From assembly GCA_905182215.1 (NCBI GenBank), contig CAJJAI010000047.1, forward strand, positions 1-38,277: 38,277 nt of DNA, read 5' to 3'. A program made the translations under genes and the position numbers. The notes under the pieces are model-generated. The model saw only the letters and a list, made by a program, of their open reading frames with translations. It was not told where the DNA came from and did no database searches. Numbering within the stretch: the stretch's first letter is position 1; each line of letters opens with the position of its first letter. Source of the DNA: Flavobacteriales bacterium UBA6772 (GTDB lineage Bacteria; Bacteroidota; Bacteroidia; Flavobacteriales; UBA7430). This document shows positions 8,513 through 16,000 of the stretch, in pieces.

Positions 8513-8943
8513 GCGAAAAGAGTTTATCTAATTGTATTATACTTAATTTATGATTCCTTTAATGCTTGTTCATTTTTGCCTTGATACTTCGGCTAGCTCA
8601 GTATAAACTAAAAAAACGAACCAATTGAAAATCATGAGCACATTATATTAGTTAACTCACGCGAATAAAAAAGTCAAGTATTATTTTCTTTTTTAACGTT
8701 TCAAAATCTTTAAAATGGCTAACAAAATGAACTCGCTACGCTCAAACAGCATTTTGTTCACGCACATTTTATACGATTTTTACACTAAAAGAAAAGAAGT
8801 CGATTTGTTAATCAATAAACATCCTCAATGTTCTTTAGACTAGTGTTGTAGCTATTATTTACAAATTGTCTTTAAAAACTAGTTACTGTAAATTAAATAA
8901 TTTTTAAAGTACGAATGTGTATTTTCCTGAAATTAAGCTATTT
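8513..8943. other. Gene-free stretch of 431 bp
   Basis: No ORF with coding character is seen. The left half has A/T-rich sequence with pieces resembling the dispersed intergenic repeats of marine flavobacteria; the nested hairpin at 8703-8780 is its main structure. The right part (8790-8943) shows nothing I can name. Confidence 0.6.
8703..8780. repeat. Nested inverted repeat, likely dispersed intergenic repeat element
   Basis: Outer arms are 8703-8717 (AAAATCTTTAAAATG) and 8765-8780 (CATTTTATACGATTTT), pairing with two internal irregularities. Inner arms are perfect: AACAAAATG at 8721-8729 and CATTTTGTT at 8750-8758. The 20-nt loop carries ACTCGCTACGCTCAAACAG, more GC-rich than its surroundings. 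I recall similar loop-and-arm sequences between genes in other flavobacteria, but that is memory, not a search. Confidence 0.6.
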
Positions 8944-9144
8944 TTATAGCTCCAATTTGTGAAAACATTTATTTATTCGGGAATCTTTATAGGTTGCCTT
9001 AAATTGATTTAAACTGTATTCGTACACTCGAGTTCTGTTGTTTGTTAAACTCTTTAGTTCTGTAATAAGTTTCTGAGTGGCATCAAAGTAAAATTCTGAA
9101 ACTGTTTCGATGCGGTGTTCTGTGTGGATTAATTTTCCGTACAT
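8944..9144 (-). CDS. Small hypothetical protein downstream of the ammonium transporter
   Basis: A 66-residue protein starting MYGKLIHTEHRIETVSEFYFDATQKLI, with a lysine/arginine-rich second half and a pair of YEY/SLNQFKATYKD patches. No family is recognised; there is no signal peptide or membrane helix. The ATG lies 12 nt after the stop of the ammonium transporter gene on the same strand, so co-transcription is likely. This is the place where many bacteria carry a PII protein gene (glnK), but nothing in the sequence resembles PII. Confidence 0.55.
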   Translation of the reverse strand: MYGKLIHTEHRIETVSEFYFDATQKLITELKSLTNNRTRVYEYSLNQFKATYKDSRINKCFHKLEL

Positions 9145-9156
9145 AATTTTTTGTTT

Positions 9157-10446
9157 TTAGTTAATATATTCTCCGTGCAAGGAGATGTCGAGTCCTTGTT
9201 CTTCAATTTCTTCTGTAACTCTAATCGGTACTATTAAGGCTGTTATTTTGTATAGTATATAGGAGCCCACAAATGTGAAAACACTAATGATTATAAGTGC
9301 GTAAATATGATTAATGAAAGTCTCTGTTTCACCATAAATTAACCCAACATCTTTTGCAAATATCCCAGTAAGTAACAAACCAACTATTCCACCCATACCA
9401 TGACATGCAAATACATCTAGGGTATCGTCAATGTCAAAACGTCTAAAAAAGGCGAGAAAGTGATTGCATATCACAGCCCCTATAAATCCCATAAATAAAC
9501 TCTGTCCTATACTCACAAAACCAGCCGCAGGTGTAATGACCACTAATCCTACCACTGCACCTATACAGGCATGGGTAGCTTTAACTTTATTCCCTTTCAT
9601 TCCCTCAAGAACGATCCAAGTAAACATACTCATTGCTGAGGCAGTGTTAGTGGTCGCAAATGCCATTATCGCTTCTTCATTTGCTCCAAGAGCAGATCCA
9701 GAATTAAATCCAAACCAGCCAAACCATAGCATACCAGTTCCTAGTAATACATAACTTGTATTGGCAGGATTTTCTTCTGTATTTCTTTTTTTTCTATGTC
9801 CTAAGGCTAGGGCCCCAGCAAGAGCGGCAAATCCAGCAGAGATATGTACCACTGCGCCCCCTGCAAAATCTAACACTCCCCACTGATGTAAAAAGCCGTT
9901 CGGATGCCAGGTCCAATGCGCTAAAGGACAATAAATAACTAAACTAAATAAACACATGAAAATTAGATAACCAGAAAAATTGATACGCTCTGCAAAACTA
10001 CCTGTTGTGATGGCTGGGGTGATAATTGCAAATTTCAATTGAAACAATGCAAACAGTAGTAATGGAATCCCTAAACCTAAAGTTTCGTTGTATTGGTCTA
10101 TATTATTAAACATGAAATATTGTGTAGGATCTCCAATAATCCCAAAGTAGCTATCTCCAAACGAAAGGCTGAACCCTACAACAATCCATAGTATGCTAAT
10201 GAGTCCCAAAGCAATGAAGCTTTGAAGCATAGTAGAGATTATATTCCGCTGACTTACCATTCCACCATAAAAAAAAGATAATCCAGGAGTCATAAAGAAA
10301 ACCAAGCAACTGGCCGTTAGCATCCATGAGATATCAGCAGCGTTTTCAGAATTTATATTTTCTAAGCTAAGGACTTCGTAATTACTCACGCCCAATAGTG
10401 CAATAATTAGTACGGCTACAAAGCTTATAATCCAGTTTCTTTTCAT
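9157..10446 (-). CDS. amt: Ammonium transporter, Amt family
   Basis: A 429-residue polytopic inner-membrane protein with an N-terminal hydrophobic segment (residues 5-20, possibly a cleaved signal) and about 11 further helices. Family features are TPGLSFFYGGMVSQRN (53-68), the signature DFAGGAVVHISAG (193-205) with the first pore His at 201, and the second pore His in DVFACHGMGGIVG. GSFAERINFSGY is also typical. It conducts ammonium/ammonia as a trimer. The short tail ends in EEIEEQGLDISLHGEY, the region that meets PII in other species. A divergent Lrp/AsnC gene lies 138 nt away, a candidate regulator; no PII gene is adjacent. Confidence 0.95.
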   Translation of the reverse strand: MKRNWIISFVAVLIIALLGVSNYEVLSLENINSENAADISWMLTASCLVFFMTPGLSFFYGGMVSQRNIISTMLQSFIALGLISILWIVVGFSLSFGDSYFGIIGDPTQYFMFNNIDQYNETLGLGIPLLLFALFQLKFAIITPAITTGSFAERINFSGYLIFMCLFSLVIYCPLAHWTWHPNGFLHQWGVLDFAGGAVVHISAGFAALAGALALGHRKKRNTEENPANTSYVLLGTGMLWFGWFGFNSGSALGANEEAIMAFATTNTASAMSMFTWIVLEGMKGNKVKATHACIGAVVGLVVITPAAGFVSIGQSLFMGFIGAVICNHFLAFFRRFDIDDTLDVFACHGMGGIVGLLLTGIFAKDVGLIYGETETFINHIYALIIISVFTFVGSYILYKITALIVPIRVTEEIEEQGLDISLHGEYIN

Positions 10447-10538
10447 GGTTATTTATTTATAGTAAATATCGGTAAAAGCATTTAAAATAGCGTATAATTT
10501 TAGTAATTAGATGTATTTTGATGGATATCGGATAAATA

Positions 10539-10555
10539 TTCACTATTTTAGTGAA
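10539..10555. promoter_or_regulatory. Palindromic site between amt and the Lrp/AsnC gene
   Basis: TTCACTA-TTT-TAGTGAA, a perfect 7-bp dyad with a 3-nt spacer, ending 29 nt before the regulator's ATG and about 92 nt before the amt start. Lrp-family proteins bind AT-rich dyads of this size, so it may be an autoregulatory and/or amt operator. The regulator assignment is inference. Confidence 0.45.
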
Positions 10556-10584
10556 ATCAGTATTTTGTAATTTAAATTATTGCT

Positions 10585-11070
10585 ATGAAAAATGAGATTG
10601 ATAAAATTGATCTAGAAATTCTAAAGCATTTATCGTCAAATGCAAAGATTTCGTTTACTGAATTGGCTTCAAAAACCCTTGTTTCGCCTAGTACGGTACA
10701 TGTACGAGTTAAAAAACTAGAAGATTTAGGTGTCATAAAAAACTTCACAATTAATATAAACTACAAAAAATTGGGGCTTTCTTTTACCTCGTATTTGGGC
10801 GTGTTTTTAGACAAGGCCAAAAGCTTTGATAGAGTAGTGGCCTCATTACGGAAAATACCTCAAATTACTGTAATAGACTTCACTACAGGGCAGTTTAGTA
10901 TTTTCTGTAAAGTTCGAGCTATGGATTCTTCCGCTGCTAGAGACGTGCTTAAAAATGTACACTCTATTGAAGGAATCCGAAGAACGGAAACCTTTATATC
11001 TATGGAGGAATTATTAAACGATAAGGACTCATTAATGGATTCAATTGACTTTGACCTTCCAAGAGATTGA
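10585..11070 (+). CDS. Lrp/AsnC family transcriptional regulator
   Basis: A 161-residue protein. Residues about 5-55 form the winged helix-turn-helix (DKIDLEILKHLSSNAKISFTELASKTLVSPSTVHVRVKKLEDLGVI), and about 65-150 form the RAM/ligand-binding domain, with IPQITVIDFTTGQFSIFCKVRAMDSSAARDVL and the closing strand EGIRRTETFISMEELL. These regulators form octamers and respond to amino acids. It is divergent from amt, suggesting local nitrogen control, and a dyad sits just upstream. The effector is unknown. Confidence 0.92.
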   Translation: MKNEIDKIDLEILKHLSSNAKISFTELASKTLVSPSTVHVRVKKLEDLGVIKNFTININYKKLGLSFTSYLGVFLDKAKSFDRVVASLRKIPQITVIDFTTGQFSIFCKVRAMDSSAARDVLKNVHSIEGIRRTETFISMEELLNDKDSLMDSIDFDLPRD

Positions 11071-11092
11071 TAGGATTATTATGGTTAAGGAA

Positions 11093-11123
11093 TTGTGTAA
11101 GGCAATCCGAAACTCTATCTTTG
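11093..11123 (+). promoter_or_regulatory. Promoter of ssrA (tmRNA)
   Basis: TTG at 11093-11095, 20-nt spacer, then TATCTTTG at 11116-11123. This is the best-spaced -33/-7 pair in the window and sits 21 nt before the mature tmRNA 5' end, leaving a short leader for RNase P removal. Confidence 0.7.
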
Positions 11124-11144
11124 CAATAGATCATTGAAATTACT

Positions 11145-11516
11145 GGGGATGACTGGCTTTGACAGCGAGATGAATAGGACTGTAAGCATGTCGAGCATGG
11201 TGAGACGGCTCGTTAATATCCAATTCACAAATTTTTATACGGCGAGTCTAACTACGCTTTAGCTGCCTAATCTAGGATTAGTCTAGCTTTTGCTCTGCGG
11301 ATAGATGAAGGTTGATCGCTTCTATCCCACCGAGCATCATCAAAAGGATGAACTAGCCGATGGGGATACCTTGACCTTGACGCGAAATTAAAAGGATAAG
11401 GTTTGGTTTTGGGAATGTAAGCTTCCCGACCACACTCGAAAATTAAGTGCTTACTAAACATGTAGAAAGCTTTCAGATTCCTTGTTTGGACCAGGGTTCG
11501 ATTCCCTGCATCTCCA
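11145..11516 (+). ncRNA. ssrA: Transfer-messenger RNA (tmRNA)
   Basis: One-piece tmRNA of about 372 nt that rescues stalled ribosomes and tags their products for proteolysis. The 5' end GGGGATG (11145-11151) pairs with CATCTCC (11509-11515) as the acceptor stem, with one G-U pair; the discriminator is A11516 and CCA is not encoded. The T-arm is CCAGGGTTCGATTCCCTG. The tag frame runs 11241-11270 and encodes GESNYALAA followed by TAA (the resume alanine is supplied by the charged tmRNA). The ending ALAA is the protease-recognised form. Promoter and terminator are both in place, so the gene looks functional. Its 3' end overlaps the remnant of a recombinase gene on the other strand. Confidence 0.96.
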
Positions 11517-11946
11517 CTCGAAGGGATATTTGCGATTTTGACGTAAATATCCCTTTTTTTGATCTCCGAAATCCCTTACTAGCACTGAGTGTTTTGAAAA
11601 TTGACTCGTTCATTCGAAATGTTAGACATTTTTTATTCGCGAAACTTATTTTTTTGGAAAATATCGAACTTAATATCAGGTATTTTTCTACCGTTGTAGA
11701 AATAGCGAATGATTCAGCTATTTTACTCTGAATTTTTATTCCTTTGTTAATTTTTGTTTTGTTTCAGAATTGGAGCTTTTTAGCTTCCCTAATTCACTCA
11801 TAATTTAGTCTTTTTGAAGCCCATTTCTTTGGTTCATTTTCTCAAATTCTACCATCTCAATTTTACTATCTAAGAGTAAATCTTGTAGCTTCTAAATTCG
11901 ACTATTTACCGTCTCTAATTTTTTATCTAATTCCTTTATTTTTTTC
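11473..11946 (-). pseudogene. Serine recombinase C-terminal remnant reading into the ssrA 3' end
   Basis: Read on the minus strand from the left end of the IS1595 element, the sequence gives a lysine/glutamate coiled coil with KIKELDKKLETV and LQDLLLDSKIE, of the kind found late in large serine recombinases, broken by two in-frame stops. After one frameshift near 11738 it continues uninterrupted: EKYLILSSIFSKK, ISFANKK, FRMNESI and SKGFRRSKKGI resemble the C-terminus of Bacteroidota recombinases. The frame then crosses the ssrA terminator and acceptor stem as VEMQGIEPWSKQGI and stops at 11473-11475, 44 bp inside ssrA. The N-terminal catalytic domain is absent, cut off at the IS end. Family call is from pattern recognition. 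Confidence 0.72.
11521..11560 (+). terminator. Intrinsic terminator of ssrA
   Basis: Stem AAGGGATATTTGCG (11521-11534) with CGTAAATATCCCTT (11542-11555), one G-U pair, 7-nt loop, running into a T-tract to 11560. It starts 4 nt after the tmRNA acceptor end. Confidence 0.85.
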
Positions 11947-11956
11947 TGCTAGTCCG
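11943..11956 (+). repeat. Left inverted repeat of the IS1595 element
   Basis: TTTCTGCTAGTCCG; exact reverse complement found at the right end. Confidence 0.75.
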
Positions 11957-12019
11957 ATCCCGTACCTAAAGACATAAATTGTCACAACAACGAATTGTCT
12001 TGTATGAAAATACAGAGCT

Positions 12020-12884
12020 ATGAATTTACTGAAATTTATTAAAGAGTTTCCAGATGAAATTAGTTGTTAAACTCATTTTATAGAAAGTAGAAAACGCCAA
12101 GGAATAGATTGTGAAAAATGTGCAACCCTCGATTATTATTGGTTGCAAATAAAAGAACATTTTCAGTGTAAGACTTGTGGTTTTTGAGCTACTTTACGTA
12201 GTAGTACAATCCTTCAATCAAACAAACTTCTCTATAAATATTGGTATATAGTAGTTCATTTAATGACTATAACTAAAAAAGGGGTTTCAGTTAACGAAGT
12301 ACTACGCCAGTTAGGTCATAACAGTTATGAACCTATTTGGTTTATGATGCGTAAAGCAATACTTGCAATGGGAAAGGCAGAATGAAATAGTGTATTAAAA
12401 GGAATCGTAGAAATTGATGAAGCCTATATTTCTACCCATACGCCTAAGAAGCTATAAGAACATTTGAAACGAAGAAAAGGTAGTCAGAAAAACAAAAAAA
12501 TATGGTGATGGCAGAATCATTTCCTCTCGGAAATAATGAAGGTTTATCTAGTCGGTTCTGTGGTAATTTTTCAATGCAAGCCAATAAAAGTGAACTAAAA
12601 GAATCTGTGTATGAAATGGTCTCTAAAACAATTAATTCTAAGACTATATTATTCACCGATATGGCGAAATAGTATCTTGATATAAATAAGATCGTGGATA
12701 CTCATATTCTGGAAATATCTTCTGTTAGTTGCGATAGTGCTTTATAGTGGTGCATATTGCAATAGCTAATCTTAAACGTAGTTTATTAGCGGTATATCAT
12801 TTTGTGAAAAACTAGTACCTACAAGGTTACCTGTATCAGTTTTATTACAAATTAAACCGAAGAAAACCGAAGTATTTGTTTTAA
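12020..12884 (+). pseudogene. IS1595-family (ISXO2-like) transposase, inactivated
   Basis: The frame from ATG 12020 reads KFIKEFPDEISC, then CEKCATLDYYWLQIKEHFQCKTCGF (zinc ribbon of ISXO2-like transposases), LLYKYWYIVVHLMTITKKGVSVNEVLRQLG, EPIWFMMRKA, and VLKGIVEIDEAYI with the first catalytic Asp. In-frame stops lie at 12068, 12185, 12383 and 12455. A frameshift in the A-run near 12490-12505 leads to VMAESFPLG and ILFTDMAK, then a stop at 12670, another frameshift near 12750, and HIAIANLKRSLLAVYHFVKN-stop-YLQGYLYQFYYKLNRR at the end. It is full length but dead many times over, so the insertion is old. Confidence 0.85.
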
Positions 12885-12919
12885 AATCTGATTTTTGATT
12901 TAATTTATTTGTAAACAAG

Positions 12920-12933
12920 CGGACTAGCAGAAA
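12920..12933 (-). repeat. Right inverted repeat of the IS1595 element
   Basis: CGGACTAGCAGAAA on the plus strand, exact complement of the left repeat, 36 nt after the last recognisable transposase codon. Confidence 0.75.
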
Positions 12934-12949
12934 TTTTTATATAGTGTTC

Positions 12950-12990
12950 TAAAAAGAACAAACCCTAAACGAAAATCGAATAGGGTTTGT
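12950..12990 (-). terminator. Terminator of the DUF3494 adhesin gene
   Basis: Minus-strand hairpin ACAAACCCTA (12990-12981) with TAGGGTTTGT (12967-12958), 13-nt loop, followed by TCTTTTT. It lies 25 nt after the stop codon of the large gene. Confidence 0.75.
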
Positions 12991-13014
12991 ATCTTTTAGC
13001 TTTTAGTGATTTAT

Positions 13015-16000
13015 CTACTTTATAATTGTCAATACCTTTGTTTGTTTAACTCCGTTTATAATCAAATTAACAAAGTATGAGCCAGGCTCTAACTTTAAGG
13101 TATCGAGATATATTTTGTTTAATCCTTTATCTAGTTTATACTTATCTTTTGTTATCAATTGTTTCCCAATAATATTAGTAACATAAAGTTTCAACTCACG
13201 ATTTTCTGAGAGCATAACATTAATAGTTGTTTCAGAATTCGCAGGGTTAGGAACACAAGAAATGAATTCAAAGCTATTGTTATCTTCCATTTCACGTACA
13301 ATTGAGCCTATTTGATGTAGTGCATCTACCTCGTAATAATCGCCTCCTGAAATCCAAGAATTAACACTTAAATAGGACTCATTATTTAAGGACGAGCTCC
13401 AAGTCTTTATTGTGAAACTTTCGTTTAGGTATAAACCATCTTTTGTTTTTGTTTGCTCATCATTACCCCAAACTGTAATTACAGTAACTGGACTAGTATA
13501 TAAAGCTGTTCCAACTACAAGTCCTTTAGAATCTAAAACGACAAGTTCGTTACCTTCATTTGGTATTTTGTCCCATGCATTGTCAAATATCCCAATAACC
13601 ATATTGTTACCTGTAATTAATGGTTCAGAATAATGAGTAGATGAGTTGTTTATTTTGGTATTCTCAACAGTTCTGTACTGTTGAGACATAGGAAGAAACA
13701 ACAAACTATCCGCTTCAAGTATTTTCACTTGATATGCTTTCCCTGGTATCATTAAACCTAGACCATTAAATCCCCAATCTGGTAAATAAGCACCACCTAA
13801 ATCACTTTTTGCGATTACTAAATTACCTAAATCGTTTAGGTCTGCTAATATAGATACAGCAGAAACTTCATCTGTTCTAAGGTAACCCACCATATTCCAA
13901 CCTTCTGTTAATGGTATTGGAGCAGGAGTAATATCATAGCTTCCATAAATATCAAATTCAATTTCTTGGTTTATTCCTAAGTCAGCTCTAGTAGTGTCAG
14001 TTTTTATTTGATAACCTTGCCCGTTTATAAGATTTCCAATACCATTAAATCCCCACCCTGGTAAATAAGCTCCACCTAAATAATCTTTTGCAATTGTTAC
14101 ATTATTTACAATTGGAGATAGCAAATCTATCATGTCAGTGTTTTCTGACTCAATATAGGTAGAGAACATCGACCAACCATCTGGTAGAGAAATTATTTGA
14201 CTTGTAGGAATACTATCACAGGTTCCATCATCGATTGTAGCGTTATTATCAAAGTTGAACGAGTTATCGTAAGTACAACCAAGCACTTCACTTTCGTCAC
14301 AAATTCCATTGTTGTTTAAGTCACTATATCCATCAAGCTCTGTACAAGAGCCATCATCTGATATCGCTAAGGGATTGTAATTACATGCCTGCATATCCGT
14401 ACATCCACAACTATTACAGGTCTCTGGACATAATTCGCTAGTAAGTATTCCATCCCAAAGTGTTTCACAACCTAAAAATGCAATGGCATTAACGCATCCA
14501 CCAAGAGCAGATAAAGCATCATCATTATCTAGACATGCATCGTCACATGAGGAGTCGTCTCCGTTACACACATCACAGTCGTCGTATGAACCTACACAAT
14601 CATCTATGTCATCACATATGCCATCTGCATCTGTATCGGCGGAACAATCACCAGCACATACTCCTAGAGCATCCAATTGATTCCCATCACAATCACAATC
14701 TTGCTCTGCTATGTCATAACATCCACATTCGTAAATAGCGCCAGGGCCATTACACACTCCACACGAATCATTATCTCCAAAACAATCGTCTTCATTGTCA
14801 CAAATTCCATCATCATCAATGTCACCATTTACGATTATTCCTGTCCCATCTGTATCACCTGAACACGTATCACATCCTGTTGGGTAGACACAATCATAAG
14901 CGTCAGTGGCAGAAGCGTTATAATTACATGCCGAAGTATTCTGACATCCTAAAACCTCATCGTCATTGAAAACACCATCATTATCATTATCTAATTGTGA
15001 TTCAGAACATCCATCTACATCTACTGTTTCACTATTAGGGGTATTAGGACAGTTGTCATCATTATTTAAAACACTATCATTATCATCATCTGCTTGAGAT
15101 GCAGAACATCCGTCTACATCTACCGGATCACCTGTAGGAGTAAGTTGACAAATATCACAAGGATCACCAACACTATCACCATCTTGATCTGCTTGATGTG
15201 TATTAGGAATAGTTGGACAGTTGTCATTAGCATCAATAACGGTATCACCATCTGTGTCGGTACCTGATACGGTTGTTATAGTTGAATCGTCATTGTCATT
15301 TGTTGTACCTGAAGTATCTGTTACACTAAGTGAATTCGGATCTTGACCTGTTGCAGTGAAGGAGCTGGTTACAATACCTGCATCAACATCAGCTTGAGTA
15401 ATAGTATAGGTTGCTGAGATAGTTTCGTCAACAACACCGATATCCAAAGTAGTAATTGGGTTTGCAGTAAACGTTAACCCTGACACTGGCCCGATAGTAA
15501 TATTAGTCAAAACTGCAGGGCCTATATTGGATACAGTATACGTATAAGTAATTACATCCCCTACAGTTCCTGTTCCTCCAACGCTAGCTGTTGTCACTAA
15601 TCCAAAAGCTGGATTCGGGTCTAAAGGTGAAGAAGTAACACATTCTGGATTTGTATAAATTACAGGTGAATTAGTATTTACGGCACCTGATCTAGAAAAC
15701 TGTGCACCTGCTAGAAACACACCTGCTCCTGAGTTAGAGGCTCCGATATTAGCAAAGAAATATCCTGATACTATTGCAGAAGCTCCTATGTTAACTGCTC
15801 CAGCACCACCTCCAGCACCACCAATCCAAAAAATATTACAACGTTTCGCTCCATTAACTAAGACCATATTTGTATTTGCCGCTATAGCAATTGCAGCACC
15901 AAACCTTAAAACAAATATTGAATTAGGATTCCCTTGCGCGTCAAGAATAATAGTTCCTGAAACAGTCCCTGCTGACGGTATTGCATAAACCCCAGGAACA

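Larger units (their letters stand above)
11943..12933 (+). mobile_element. Decayed IS1595-family insertion sequence, about 990 bp
   Basis: Bounded by 14-bp perfect inverted repeats (TTTCTGCTAGTCCG at 11943-11956 and its complement at 12920-12933) around a broken ISXO2-type transposase. The size fits this family. A clear target duplication is not seen: the flanks are AT-rich (TTTATTTT left, TTTTTATA right), which may be decayed. It interrupts or abuts the recombinase remnant on its left. Confidence 0.8.

Noticed and set aside
11267-11461. Minus-strand ORF inside ssrA
   Set aside because: Lies fully within the structural tmRNA gene.
11447-11731. Plus-strand ORF running from ssrA past its terminator
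   Set aside because: It spans the tmRNA 3' end and terminator; the coding signal is on the other strand, as the recombinase remnant.
12444-12656. Minus-strand ORF inside the IS1595 element
   Set aside because: Antisense of the broken transposase; no family match.
14483-14862. Plus-strand ORFs with His/Ser-rich composition opposite the adhesin gene
   Set aside because: They are antisense images of the Asp/Cys-rich repeats, a typical artefact.
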